A DNA stretch of 5,601 nt from NCBI GenBank assembly GCA_017743585.1, contig JAGHYP010000184.1:1-5601 (forward strand), in the 5' to 3' direction. Positions within the stretch are counted from its first letter, which is position 1, and the number at the start of each line of letters is the position of its first letter. Positions 1 to 5,601 of the stretch are shown here, piece after piece. Source of the stretch: Chloroflexota bacterium (lineage in GTDB: Bacteria > Chloroflexota > Anaerolineae > Aggregatilineales > UBA2796). A program made the translations under genes and the position numbers. The notes beneath the pieces are model-generated. The model saw only the letters and a list, made by a program, of their open reading frames with translations. It was not told the DNA's origin and searched no databases.

Positions 1-503
1 CGCAGGCGGCGCTCGAAAATCGGCAGCCAATAGGCGATCTCTTGCGGCGTCACCTGCGGATTCGGGTCTTTTTCGTAGACGATCTTGATGCGCTTCGGCT
101 TGCCAGGCGCCTCGGGCGGCAGCTCAACGGGACGAAAGCCGAGCAGCAAGGCGAATTCTTCACTTGTCATAGTCCGAATGCCATAGGCATAAGCAAGGCG
201 CGTGATCTGCCGATCAGAGGTGACCAAGACGAAGTTCGGCAAGCGATGCATCTCTTTAGCGCGCTGCATCAGGATGTGATCGGCTTTGGTGCGCGGCGGC
301 GCAAAATACACGCTGACGCTGCTGTTGGAAAGCTCGCGCGAGAAGCCGCCCGGCAAGCCGTTATCGAAGATCACGGTCGCCTTGCAGTTGACGCGCATGC
401 AGTACCGCTTGATCGCCATGGTGAGCTTGGCTTCATCGTGCGGATCGTCCAGTGAGAGGTCTTGGAGCTGACCGATCAAGTTGTGTCCGTCAATTAACCA
501 CAT
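1..503 (-). CDS. NYN/PIN-like (YacP-type) RNase-fold protein, C-terminus beyond window
   Basis: On the minus strand an open frame starts at ATG 503 and runs 167 codons to the left edge without a stop, so the 3' end is missing. The protein opens MWLIDGHNLIGQ, the NYN-domain signature with acidic D5 and N8. It continues with an internal strand ending FDNG (D47), an ADHIL motif (D75) and a TSDRQI motif (D97). This spacing of acidic residues is that of PIN-like/NYN metal-dependent nucleases, and the layout resembles the YacP family (PF05991). A YacP member in Bacillus subtilis, Rae1, is a ribosome-associated mRNA endonuclease. That role is known for the relative and only inferred here. Family members are about 170 residues, so little is probably lost. 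In-frame stop TGA lies at 542-540 with no other ATG, GTG or TTG between it and 503, which fixes the start. The ribosome binding site is weak. The gene is divergent from clpB. Family assignment is fairly sure; substrate is unknown. Confidence 0.85.
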   Translation of the reverse strand, partial: MWLIDGHNLIGQLQDLSLDDPHDEAKLTMAIKRYCMRVNCKATVIFDNGLPGGFSRELSNSSVSVYFAPPRTKADHILMQRAKEMHRLPNFVLVTSDRQITRLAYAYGIRTMTSEEFALLLGFRPVELPPEAPGKPKRIKIVYEKDPNPQVTPQEIAYWLPIFERRL

Positions 504-538
504 CGCTGTGTCTGCTTGCCGTGCCGCGCATTGCGCAG

Positions 539-567
539 ATCATAGCACATCGCGCAGCGCCTGCCGA
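539..567 (-). promoter_or_regulatory. Candidate promoter of the NYN gene (extended -10)
   Basis: Read on the minus strand, TATGAT (544-539) matches five of six bases of the sigma-70 -10 box and is preceded by TGC, giving the TG-n extended -10 form. TCGGCA (567-562) lies 17 bases upstream and matches the -35 box at four of six. Transcription would start near 532 and leave a leader of about 30 bases before ATG 503. This is prediction from sequence only. Confidence 0.45.
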
Positions 568-591
568 TATTTACACGCCACTTATGTTTTG

Positions 592-605
592 TTGACGCGG
601 ATCAA
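592..605 (+). promoter_or_regulatory. FNR/CRP-like dyad overlapping the clpB -35 box
   Basis: TTGACGCGGATCAA matches the FNR box consensus TTGAT-N4-ATCAA at nine of its ten defined bases; the only mismatch is C for T at 596. It overlaps the -35 hexamer, a position where a bound regulator would normally repress. The left half also serves as the -35 box, so half of the match may be coincidental. No regulator gene is visible in the window. Confidence 0.3.
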
Positions 606-619
606 ATGCGCAATATGCT
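592..619 (+). promoter_or_regulatory. Candidate sigma-70-type promoter of clpB
   Basis: TTGACG (592-597) is a five-of-six -35 box. After a 16-base spacer, TATGCT (614-619) matches the -10 box at four of six. Transcription would begin near 626, giving a leader of only about 23 bases before ATG 649. No CIRCE element (the HrcA operator of many heat-shock genes) is visible in the gap, so control would have to use another site or a heat-shock sigma factor. Confidence 0.5.
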
Positions 620-623
620 AGTC

Positions 624-640
624 TGCCTCTCAGAGAGGTA
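624..640 (+). promoter_or_regulatory. Palindrome/hairpin that includes the clpB ribosome binding site
   Basis: CCTCTCAGAGAGG (626-638) is a perfect 6-1-6 inverted repeat. In RNA it can fold as a five-base-pair stem with a CAG loop, extended by a G-U and a U-A pair to 624-640. The 3' arm, GAGAGG, is the Shine-Dalgarno sequence; it ends 10 bases before ATG 649. The same bases could instead be a DNA operator just downstream of the -10 box. The Shine-Dalgarno spacing decides the start: ATG 649 is well placed, while the in-frame ATG 655 would be 16 bases away. Confidence 0.5.
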
Positions 641-648
641 AAGCAACC

Positions 649-3249
649 ATGGACATGAATCGTTACACGCACAAAGCGCAAGAAGCGCTGTTCAAGGCGC
701 AGAGCCTAGCTGCTGAATACAACAATCCGACCATCGAGCCGATCCACATCTTGGTCAGCTTGCTGACGCAAAAAGATGGCGTGGTGCCAGAGCTGATCGC
801 CAAGATCAAAGGGCAGTCGTCGGCACTTTTGGACGGCGCGCAATCGCTGCTGCGCGCACAGCCGCGTCTGGGCAATAACACAGGGCAGATCGGCTTGAGT
901 CGCCCTGCAGTGGACGTTTTGAATCGCGCCGAGCGCATTGCACAACGCATGAAAGACGAGTACATCAGCACGGAGCATCTGCTCTTGGCGCTGGTGGAAG
1001 GCTCGAACGTGGCAGAGCTGCTGAGCAAGCACGGCATCACCGAGCAGGCTATTCTGCGCGCGCTGGCGAGCATTCGCGGCAGTCAGCGCATCACTAGCCC
1101 TGACCCTGAGAGCACATTTCAGGCGCTGGAGAAATACGGGCGCGATCTGACGGCGCTAGCGCGGCAAGGCAAGCTCGATCCCGTGATCGGACGCGATGAA
1201 GAGATTCGGCGCGTGATGCATATCCTCAGCCGCCGCACCAAGAACAATCCTGTGCTGATCGGCGAGGCAGGCGTTGGCAAGACCGCCATTGTGGAAGGCT
1301 TGGCGCAGCGCATCGCCAATGGCGACGTGCCAGAAGGCCTGAAAGATAAACGCTTGGTCGCCCTCGACTTAGGCGGTCTGGTGGCAGGCGCCAAATATCG
1401 CGGCGAGTTCGAAGAGCGCCTCAAGGCAGTCCTGAAAGAAATTGCCGATAGCAACGGTCAGATCATCCTGTTTGTGGATGAGCTGCACACAATCGTCGGC
1501 GCGGGCGCGGCGGAAGGCGCAATGGATGCCGGCAATCTGCTCAAGCCGATGTTGGCGCGCGGCGAGTTGCACATGGTCGGCGCGACCACAATTGACGAAT
1601 ATCGTAAGCATATCGAGAAAGATGCCGCGCTCGAGCGGCGCTTCCAGCCGGTCTTCGTGGAAGAGCCGAGCGTCGAAGATACGATCAGCATCCTGCGCGG
1701 CTTGAAGGAGCGCTACGAAGTGCACCACGGCGTGCGCATCCAAGATAGCGCTGTGATCGCAGCTGCTACGCTCAGCCAGCGCTACATTCCTGATCGGCAG
1801 TTGCCCGATAAGGCCATTGACTTGATTGACGAGGCGGCTGCTAACTTGAAGATGGAAATTGATAGCCGTCCTGCGGAGCTTGAGCGCGTTGAGCGGCAGA
1901 TCATGCAGCTAGAGATCGAGCGCGAGGCGCTCAAAAAAGAGCGCGATAAGGCCTCTAAGCAGCGCCTTGACGATCTAGAGGGCGAGCTGGCCAACTTGCG
2001 CGAGACTTTGAACGCGCTCACGGCGCGCTGGCAGAAGGAACGCGCTGTGATCGAGCGCATACGCTCGATCAAGGCTGAGATCGATAGCGCCCGCTTACAG
2101 CTTGAGCGCGCTGAGCGCCAGAGCAATCTTGAGCTGGCGGCGCGCATTCGCTACGGCACGCTGCCCGACCTTGAGCGGCAATTGCGCACGGCTGAGGCGG
2201 AGCTGGCGCAGGTGCAGCGGGCAGGGGCGATGCTCAAAGAAGAGGTGGACGCAGATGAAATCGCCGCTGTGGTCAGCCGCTGGACGGGCATTCCGGTGGC
2301 GCGCTTGCTAGAGGGCGAGGTGGAGAAACTGCTGCACATGGAAGCGCGCTTGCACGAGCGGGTCGTTGGGCAAGAAGAGGCAGTGCGCGCCGTCTCGGCA
2401 GCTGTTCGGCGCAGTCGCACGGGCTTGCAGGATCCAAATCGTCCAATTGGCACGTTCCTGTTCCTCGGCCCGACGGGCGTCGGCAAGACAGAAATGGCGC
2501 GCTCGTTGGCAGAGTTCCTGTTTGATGACGAGAGCGCCATGGTGCGCATTGACATGAGCGAATACGGCGAGCGGCACAGCGTAGCGCGCTTGATCGGCGC
2601 GCCGCCGGGCTACGTCGGCTATGAAGAAGGCGGTCAGCTGACCGAAGCTGTGCGGCGGCGTCCGTATAGCGTAGTGCTGTTCGATGAGATCGAGAAGGCA
2701 CATCCTGAAGTCTTCAACGTCTTTCTGCAAGTCTTCGACGAAGGTCGCTTGACCGACGGAAAGGGGCGGACGGTCAACTTCACCAACACGGTCATCATCA
2801 TGACCAGCAACATCGGCAGCGATCTGATCAAGGCGGCGGGCGGCGTTGATACACAGCGCGTGCGCGAGGCGGTCTTGCGGGCGCTCGACCAGCATTTCCG
2901 GCCTGAGTTCTTGAATCGGCTGGATGAGATCATCATCTTCCACAGCTTGGATCGCAGTCACATCGAGCGCATCGTGCAGATTCAGCTGCAGCGGCTGCAG
3001 AAGCTCTTGGCGCGCCGCCAGATTGTGTTGCAGCTGACCCCAGCGGCGCAAACCTTCCTCGCCGAGCGCGGCTACGATCCTGTCTTCGGCGCACGTCCGC
3101 TCAAGCGCGCCATTCAGCGCTACTTGCAGGATCCACTGGCGATGGCGCTCTTGGAAGGCGGCGTTCAAGAGAACGCCACGGTCGTGGCGGACGTGGCGAG
3201 CGACGGCGAGCGGCTGATCTTCCACACAGAGCCTGTCGCGGCGCGCTGA
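649..3249 (+). CDS. clpB: ClpB (Hsp104-family) ATP-dependent protein disaggregase
   Basis: Cytosolic AAA+ hexamer that works with DnaK to pull polypeptides out of aggregates. The protein is 866 residues, against 857 in E. coli. Order: Clp N domain with two repeats (about 1-145); first ATPase with Walker A GEAGVGKT 205-212, pore loop KYRG around Y250, Walker B FVDE with E278, and arginine fingers R330/R331; a long charged coiled-coil M domain from MEIDSRP at 402 to about 527; second ATPase with Walker A GPTGVGKT 607-614, pore loop GYVGY around Y655, Walker B FDE with E680, arginine finger R757 and sensor-2 GAR with R816. The full-length M domain separates it from ClpA and ClpC. No ClpP-docking IGL/IGF-type loop is seen in the second ATPase, so it should refold rather than feed a protease. 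The linker near residues 140-155 has no ATG, GTG or TTG codon, so an E. coli-like internal start giving a short isoform is not evident. Stop TGA is followed at once by a terminator. Confidence 0.98.
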   Translation: MDMNRYTHKAQEALFKAQSLAAEYNNPTIEPIHILVSLLTQKDGVVPELIAKIKGQSSALLDGAQSLLRAQPRLGNNTGQIGLSRPAVDVLNRAERIAQRMKDEYISTEHLLLALVEGSNVAELLSKHGITEQAILRALASIRGSQRITSPDPESTFQALEKYGRDLTALARQGKLDPVIGRDEEIRRVMHILSRRTKNNPVLIGEAGVGKTAIVEGLAQRIANGDVPEGLKDKRLVALDLGGLVAGAKYRGEFEERLKAVLKEIADSNGQIILFVDELHTIVGAGAAEGAMDAGNLLKPMLARGELHMVGATTIDEYRKHIEKDAALERRFQPVFVEEPSVEDTISILRGLKERYEVHHGVRIQDSAVIAAATLSQRYIPDRQLPDKAIDLIDEAAANLKMEIDSRPAELERVERQIMQLEIEREALKKERDKASKQRLDDLEGELANLRETLNALTARWQKERAVIERIRSIKAEIDSARLQLERAERQSNLELAARIRYGTLPDLERQLRTAEAELAQVQRAGAMLKEEVDADEIAAVVSRWTGIPVARLLEGEVEKLLHMEARLHERVVGQEEAVRAVSAAVRRSRTGLQDPNRPIGTFLFLGPTGVGKTEMARSLAEFLFDDESAMVRIDMSEYGERHSVARLIGAPPGYVGYEEGGQLTEAVRRRPYSVVLFDEIEKAHPEVFNVFLQVFDEGRLTDGKGRTVNFTNTVIIMTSNIGSDLIKAAGGVDTQRVREAVLRALDQHFRPEFLNRLDEIIIFHSLDRSHIERIVQIQLQRLQKLLARRQIVLQLTPAAQTFLAERGYDPVFGARPLKRAIQRYLQDPLAMALLEGGVQENATVVADVASDGERLIFHTEPVAAR

Positions 3250-3255
3250 TCGCCC

Positions 3256-3286
3256 AGGGCAGTCGCTTGACTGCCCTATGCTTTTC
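3256..3286 (+). terminator. Intrinsic terminator after clpB
   Basis: Arms AGGGCAGTC (3256-3264) and GACTGCCCT (3269-3277) form a perfect nine-base-pair stem with a GCTT loop. The stem is followed by ATGCTTTTCT, a short and interrupted T-run. It starts seven bases after the clpB stop. The stem is symmetrical, but the T-run supports only plus-strand use. It separates clpB from the carbamoyltransferase unit. Confidence 0.85.
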
Positions 3287-3336
3287 TATCCGTAGGCGAC
3301 AAAGGTACAGGGCATGGCGCAGCGCGCTGAAGGCGG

Positions 3337-3342
3337 TATAAT
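3337..3342 (+). promoter_or_regulatory. Candidate -10 box (TATAAT) of the carbamoyltransferase unit
   Basis: A perfect TATAAT stands in GC-rich sequence 60 bases after the clpB terminator and 71 bases before GTG 3413. No convincing -35 box is found 16-18 bases upstream. Transcription would begin near 3349. If the box is used, it rules out the earlier in-frame ATG at 3314 as a start on this transcript. Confidence 0.45.
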
Positions 3343-3412
3343 TTGCACGGCTTGGCGCATGGCGCGCTCGGCCATCGGAAACGCTAACAGTCAAAGAGGC
3401 GGCACAATTCCC

Positions 3413-3646
3413 GTGAGCCACATCCTTCGCACAGCGTGGGAACGCTTTCAAATCATCGGACAGGTGAATGGCGATTACGTTGCGCGCTTCGTCACCTCTG
3501 TCATGTATTTCAGCGTCCTGATTCCTTTCGCGCTGATCGCGCGCTTCATTGTCGATCCGCTGGAGATGCGCAAATCGGCGCAGCCACACTGGCGCAAGCG
3601 CAAACTCGTCGGCGAGACGCTGGATGACGCACGGAGCCAGTCCTGA
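3413..3646 (+). CDS. Small single-span membrane protein, partner of the carbamoyltransferase
   Basis: From GTG 3413 the product is 77 residues. It has an amphipathic N-terminal stretch (HILRTAWERFQIIG), then one hydrophobic segment at about 26-46 (core YFSVLIPFALIARFIV), then DPL and a very basic tail (R/K-rich around 53-64) ending DDARSQS. The basic tail suggests a cytoplasmic C-terminus. I recall similar proteins of about 75-100 residues, with a W-E-R start, a PFAL membrane helix and an R-x-x-x-DPL motif, next to NodU-like carbamoyltransferases; their function is unknown to me. The frame is open back to ATG 3314, which has an AAAGG site and would give 110 residues. I prefer 3413 because the extra 33 residues look non-conserved in character and lie over the TATAAT box. 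An AAGAGGCGG site ends about 10 bases before the GTG. A membrane anchor or recruiting role is inference. Confidence 0.75.
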   Translation: MSHILRTAWERFQIIGQVNGDYVARFVTSVMYFSVLIPFALIARFIVDPLEMRKSAQPHWRKRKLVGETLDDARSQS

Positions 3647-3648
3647 TG
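3633..3648 (+). promoter_or_regulatory. Ribosome binding site and TGATG stop-start overlap
   Basis: GGAG (3633-3636) lies inside the membrane-protein gene, nine bases before ATG 3646. That ATG shares its A with the upstream TGA stop (3644-3646). Ribosomes ending one gene can restart on the next, so the two products are probably made in linked amounts. Confidence 0.75.
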
Positions 3649-5424
3649 TACATTCTTGGTCTCTCGTTCTACTATCACGACTCAGCGGCTGCCTTGCTCA
3701 AAGATGGTGAGCTGGTCGCAGCGGCAATGGAAGAGCGTTTCAGCCGCATCAAGAACGATAGCAGCTTCCCTGCGCGCGCCATTGCGTTCTGCTTGCGCAA
3801 GGCGGGCATCAAAGCGGCTGATCTGGATTATGTAGTCTTCTACGAGAAGCCTTTCGTCAAGTTTGCGCGCATTCTGCTGACCGTGCTTAGCACCTTTCCG
3901 CGCTCGCGCGATGTCTGGCGCGAGGCGATGTTCGTCTGGATGCCCGAGAAGCTGTGGGTGAAGACGCGCCTGCAAAATCACTTGGGCATCAGCCCAGAGA
4001 AAATCCTATTCTGCGATCATCACATGTCGCACGCGGCGAGCGCCTTTTACGCTTCGCCATTTGAGGAAGCCGCCGTCTTGACCATTGACGGGGTCGGCGA
4101 GTGGACGACGACCGCGCTCGGGCGCGCCAGGGCGAACTGGAACGGCAACGGGCGCAACGAGATCACGCTCTTCGAAGAGCAGCGCTTTCCGCATTCCATT
4201 GGCTTGCTGTACTCTGCCTTCACTGCCTTTTTAGGCTTCAAGGTCAACGAAGGCGAGTACAAAGTGATGGGCATGGCGCCATACGGCACGCCGCGCTTTG
4301 TGGATAAGGTCTACAAGTTGATCCGGCTGAACGAAGACGGCAGCTTCCATCTGAATATGGACTACTTCTCGTTCCATTACAGCGCGGATCGCACCTTCAA
4401 TCGACGTTTCATTGAGCTATTCGGCGAGCCGCGCCCGCCAAGCGATGATTTCTTCACTATGGCGACCAATCCTGAGCGCGCCGCCGAGAAAGAGGCAATG
4501 GCGCGCAATCAGCACTACGCCGATGTGGCTGCCAGCATTCAGGCGGTCACGGAAGAGGCGCTCTTGCGCATGGCGCGCCACTTGCACGCCAAGACGGGCT
4601 TGAAAAAGTTGGTGATGGCAGGCGGCGTAGCGCTCAACAGCGTCGCCAATTACAGAATTCTGCGCGAGACGCCTTTTGAAGAGATCTACATTCAGCCGGC
4701 AGCCGGCGACGACGGCGGCGCGCTCGGCGCGGCGCTCTGGGCGTATCATAGCGTGCTGCAGCAGCCGCGCAAGTTCGTGATGCACCACGCTTACTGGGGC
4801 GAGGAATACAGCGACGCGCACATCCGCGCCTTTTTGGAAAGCCAAAACATTCCGTACGTCTACGAGCCTGACGATCAGCGCCTGATCGATCAAGTCGTGG
4901 AGAGCCTAGTGGCAGGGCAAGTGGTCGGTTGGTTTCAAGGGCGCTTCGAGTGGGGGCCGCGCGCGCTCGGCAATCGCAGCATCCTCGCCGACCCGCGCCG
5001 CAGGGAGATGAAAAATATCGTGAACACCAAGATCAAGTATCGCGAGCCGTTCCGGCCATTCGCGCCCGTGGTGCTGACCGAGTGCGCAGAAGCCTATTTC
5101 GACTTTCCGAACGTGGCAAGTCACTTTCCGCCGCGCTTCATGCTGATGGTCTCGCCTGTGCATCCTGACAAACGCGCCGTGATCCCTGCCACCACGCATC
5201 AAGACGGCACGGGACGCTTACAGACAATTGACTTTGAGACCAACCCGCGTTATTACAACGCGGTCAAGACGTTTGGCGAGGCGACAGGCGTTCCCGTTCT
5301 GCTGAATACGTCGTTCAATTTGCGCGGCGAGCCAATCGTGGCCTCGCCTGCCAATGCGTGGAATACCTTCAGCAAGAGCGGACTCGATCTGCTCGTGCTT
5401 GGATCGTATCTGGTGCGCAAATGA
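3646..5424 (+). CDS. NodU/CmcH/TobZ-family O-carbamoyltransferase
   Basis: Full-length 592-residue enzyme of the family that makes carbamoyl-adenylate from carbamoyl phosphate and ATP, then passes the carbamoyl group to a hydroxyl of a sugar or natural product. The N-terminal Kae1-like part (Carbam_trans_N) opens MYILGLSFYYHDSAAAL and holds DHHMSHAASAF with H125/H129 and TIDG with D148. The H-x3-H and 19-residue gap to D match the iron ligands I recall from TobZ (H114, H118, D137). The fourth ligand is likely D355 or D356 in AGDDGGALGAA. MAGGVALNS (324-332) is the nucleotide-site loop. The C-terminal part (Carbam_trans_C) carries FQGRFEWGPRALGNRSIL (430-447), YREPFRPFAP (465-474) and NTSFNLRGEP (554-563). 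All key motifs are intact. The acceptor cannot be told from sequence: Nod factor, antibiotic, lipid or surface glycan are all possible. Coupling to the small membrane protein suggests work near the membrane. Confidence 0.95.
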   Translation: MYILGLSFYYHDSAAALLKDGELVAAAMEERFSRIKNDSSFPARAIAFCLRKAGIKAADLDYVVFYEKPFVKFARILLTVLSTFPRSRDVWREAMFVWMPEKLWVKTRLQNHLGISPEKILFCDHHMSHAASAFYASPFEEAAVLTIDGVGEWTTTALGRARANWNGNGRNEITLFEEQRFPHSIGLLYSAFTAFLGFKVNEGEYKVMGMAPYGTPRFVDKVYKLIRLNEDGSFHLNMDYFSFHYSADRTFNRRFIELFGEPRPPSDDFFTMATNPERAAEKEAMARNQHYADVAASIQAVTEEALLRMARHLHAKTGLKKLVMAGGVALNSVANYRILRETPFEEIYIQPAAGDDGGALGAALWAYHSVLQQPRKFVMHHAYWGEEYSDAHIRAFLESQNIPYVYEPDDQRLIDQVVESLVAGQVVGWFQGRFEWGPRALGNRSILADPRRREMKNIVNTKIKYREPFRPFAPVVLTECAEAYFDFPNVASHFPPRFMLMVSPVHPDKRAVIPATTHQDGTGRLQTIDFETNPRYYNAVKTFGEATGVPVLLNTSFNLRGEPIVASPANAWNTFSKSGLDLLVLGSYLVRK

Positions 5425-5444
5425 GCGCGCCGCTTGTCAGAAGG

Positions 5445-5474
5445 TCTGAAGATCTCTGAAAACCTCTGTGAGGA
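5445..5474 (+). repeat. Three 10-bp-spaced TCTG direct repeats
   Basis: TCTGAA at 5445 and 5455 and TCTGTG at 5465 recur with an exact 10-base period, about one helical turn. An inverted TCAGA (5437-5441) sits just before and can pair with the first repeat across a three-base loop. The block lies between the carbamoyltransferase stop and the next start. It may be a tandem regulator site or a chance array. The hairpin is short and has no T-run, so it is not a terminator. Confidence 0.3.
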
Positions 5475-5478
5475 ACGT

Positions 5479-5484
5479 AGGGAG
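5479..5484 (+). promoter_or_regulatory. Ribosome binding site that decides GTG 5491
   Basis: AGGGAG ends six bases before GTG 5491. In-frame TTG 5485 would lie directly against it, and TTG 5434 has no comparable site, so GTG 5491 is the favoured start. Confidence 0.6.
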
Positions 5485-5490
5485 TTGCTT

Positions 5491-5601
5491 GTGACAGCGC
5501 AAGACAAACTGGTCGAAAGCGCGCAAGCCGATAGCGCTGCGCCGATGTACACTGACATGGAGTTAGCAGGCGAGGCAGCCGAGAGCAAGCAGCCGATACA
5601 C
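5491..5601 (+). CDS. Start of an unrecognised gene, cut by the right edge
   Basis: From GTG 5491 the frame is open for 37 codons to the window end. The product begins (M)TAQDKLVESAQADSAAPM and is hydrophilic, rich in Ala, Glu, Asp and Gln, with no signal peptide or membrane span in the visible part. The other two plus-strand frames contain stops in this stretch. It follows the carbamoyltransferase by 66 bases on the same strand with no terminator between, so it is probably the third gene of the unit. I do not recognise the family. ATG 5545 is a later possible start but lacks as good a ribosome binding site. Confidence 0.6.
   Translation, partial: MTAQDKLVESAQADSAAPMYTDMELAGEAAESKQPIH

Noticed and set aside
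42..455. 137-codon plus-strand open frame
   Set aside because: It lies wholly opposite the NYN gene, whose minus-strand translation shows a clear family motif; the plus-strand product resembles nothing I know.
504..648. CIRCE operator upstream of clpB
   Set aside because: No TTAGCACTC or GAGTGCTAA arm, even degenerate, is present.
2308..3225. 305-codon minus-strand open frame under clpB
   Set aside because: Long antisense frames are common opposite GC-rich genes with strong codon bias. The clpB strand carries all conserved motifs here, and the antisense product has no recognisable domain.
649..3249. ClpC or ClpA instead of ClpB
   Set aside because: The middle domain is the full ClpB/Hsp104 coiled coil beginning MEIDSRP, and no ClpP-binding loop is seen.
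3413..3646. DUF5989-type small protein often found with carbamoyltransferases
   Set aside because: As I recall it, that family lies downstream of the enzyme and has a different helix and no basic C-terminal tail; this one is upstream with a long basic tail.
4417..5202. Two minus-strand open frames (4417-4893 and 4906-5202) opposite the carbamoyltransferase
   Set aside because: They lie opposite intact, highly conserved enzyme motifs and have no recognisable domain or good ribosome binding site.
3646..5424. HypF or TsaD/Kae1
   Set aside because: HypF would have acylphosphatase and zinc-finger domains, and TsaD is much shorter. The C-terminal GRFEWGPRALGNRSIL and NTSFN motifs are specific to the NodU/CmcH class.
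5253..5588. 111-codon minus-strand open frame at the right end
   Set aside because: It overlaps the conserved C-terminus of the carbamoyltransferase and the start of the next gene, and its product is low-complexity and serine-rich, as antisense frames often are.

Overview
This GC-rich bacterial window carries two transcription units, plus one gene running off each end. The organism is probably a member of the Chloroflexota. That guess rests on the NYN protein, whose opening (LIDGHNLIGQ, then an LSLDDPHDEA-type stretch) is a style I associate with that phylum. It also rests on the codon style and on the mix of Shine-Dalgarno-led ATG and GTG starts. Nothing here fixes the taxonomy: ClpB and the carbamoyltransferase occur in many phyla.

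Left part (1-3286). A minus-strand gene for a small NYN/PIN-like (YacP-type) RNase runs off the left edge; its start is at 503. It is divergent from clpB (649-3249), which encodes a complete, canonical ClpB disaggregase with every ATPase and pore motif intact. The 145-bp gap between them appears to hold back-to-back promoters. The clpB promoter overlaps an FNR/CRP-like dyad, and its short leader folds into a hairpin whose 3' arm is the ribosome binding site. clpB is closed by a clean intrinsic terminator at 3256-3286, so it appears to be monocistronic.

Right part (3287-5601). A new unit begins after a perfect TATAAT box. It encodes a 77-residue single-span membrane protein (3413-3646), then a full-length NodU/CmcH/TobZ-family O-carbamoyltransferase (3646-5424). 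The two share one base in a TGATG stop-start overlap and should be translationally coupled. A third gene starts at GTG 5491 behind a good ribosome binding site and leaves the window after 37 codons. A small one-span protein beside a NodU-like carbamoyltransferase is, from memory, a recurring arrangement in surface-glycan or secondary-metabolite loci. The acceptor that is carbamoylated here cannot be read from the window, and no glycosyltransferase or other pathway enzyme is visible.

I see no mobile element, CRISPR array, tRNA or rRNA. No wholly new system is evident. The points most worth checking are the control region of clpB and the membrane protein/carbamoyltransferase pair with its unread downstream partner.
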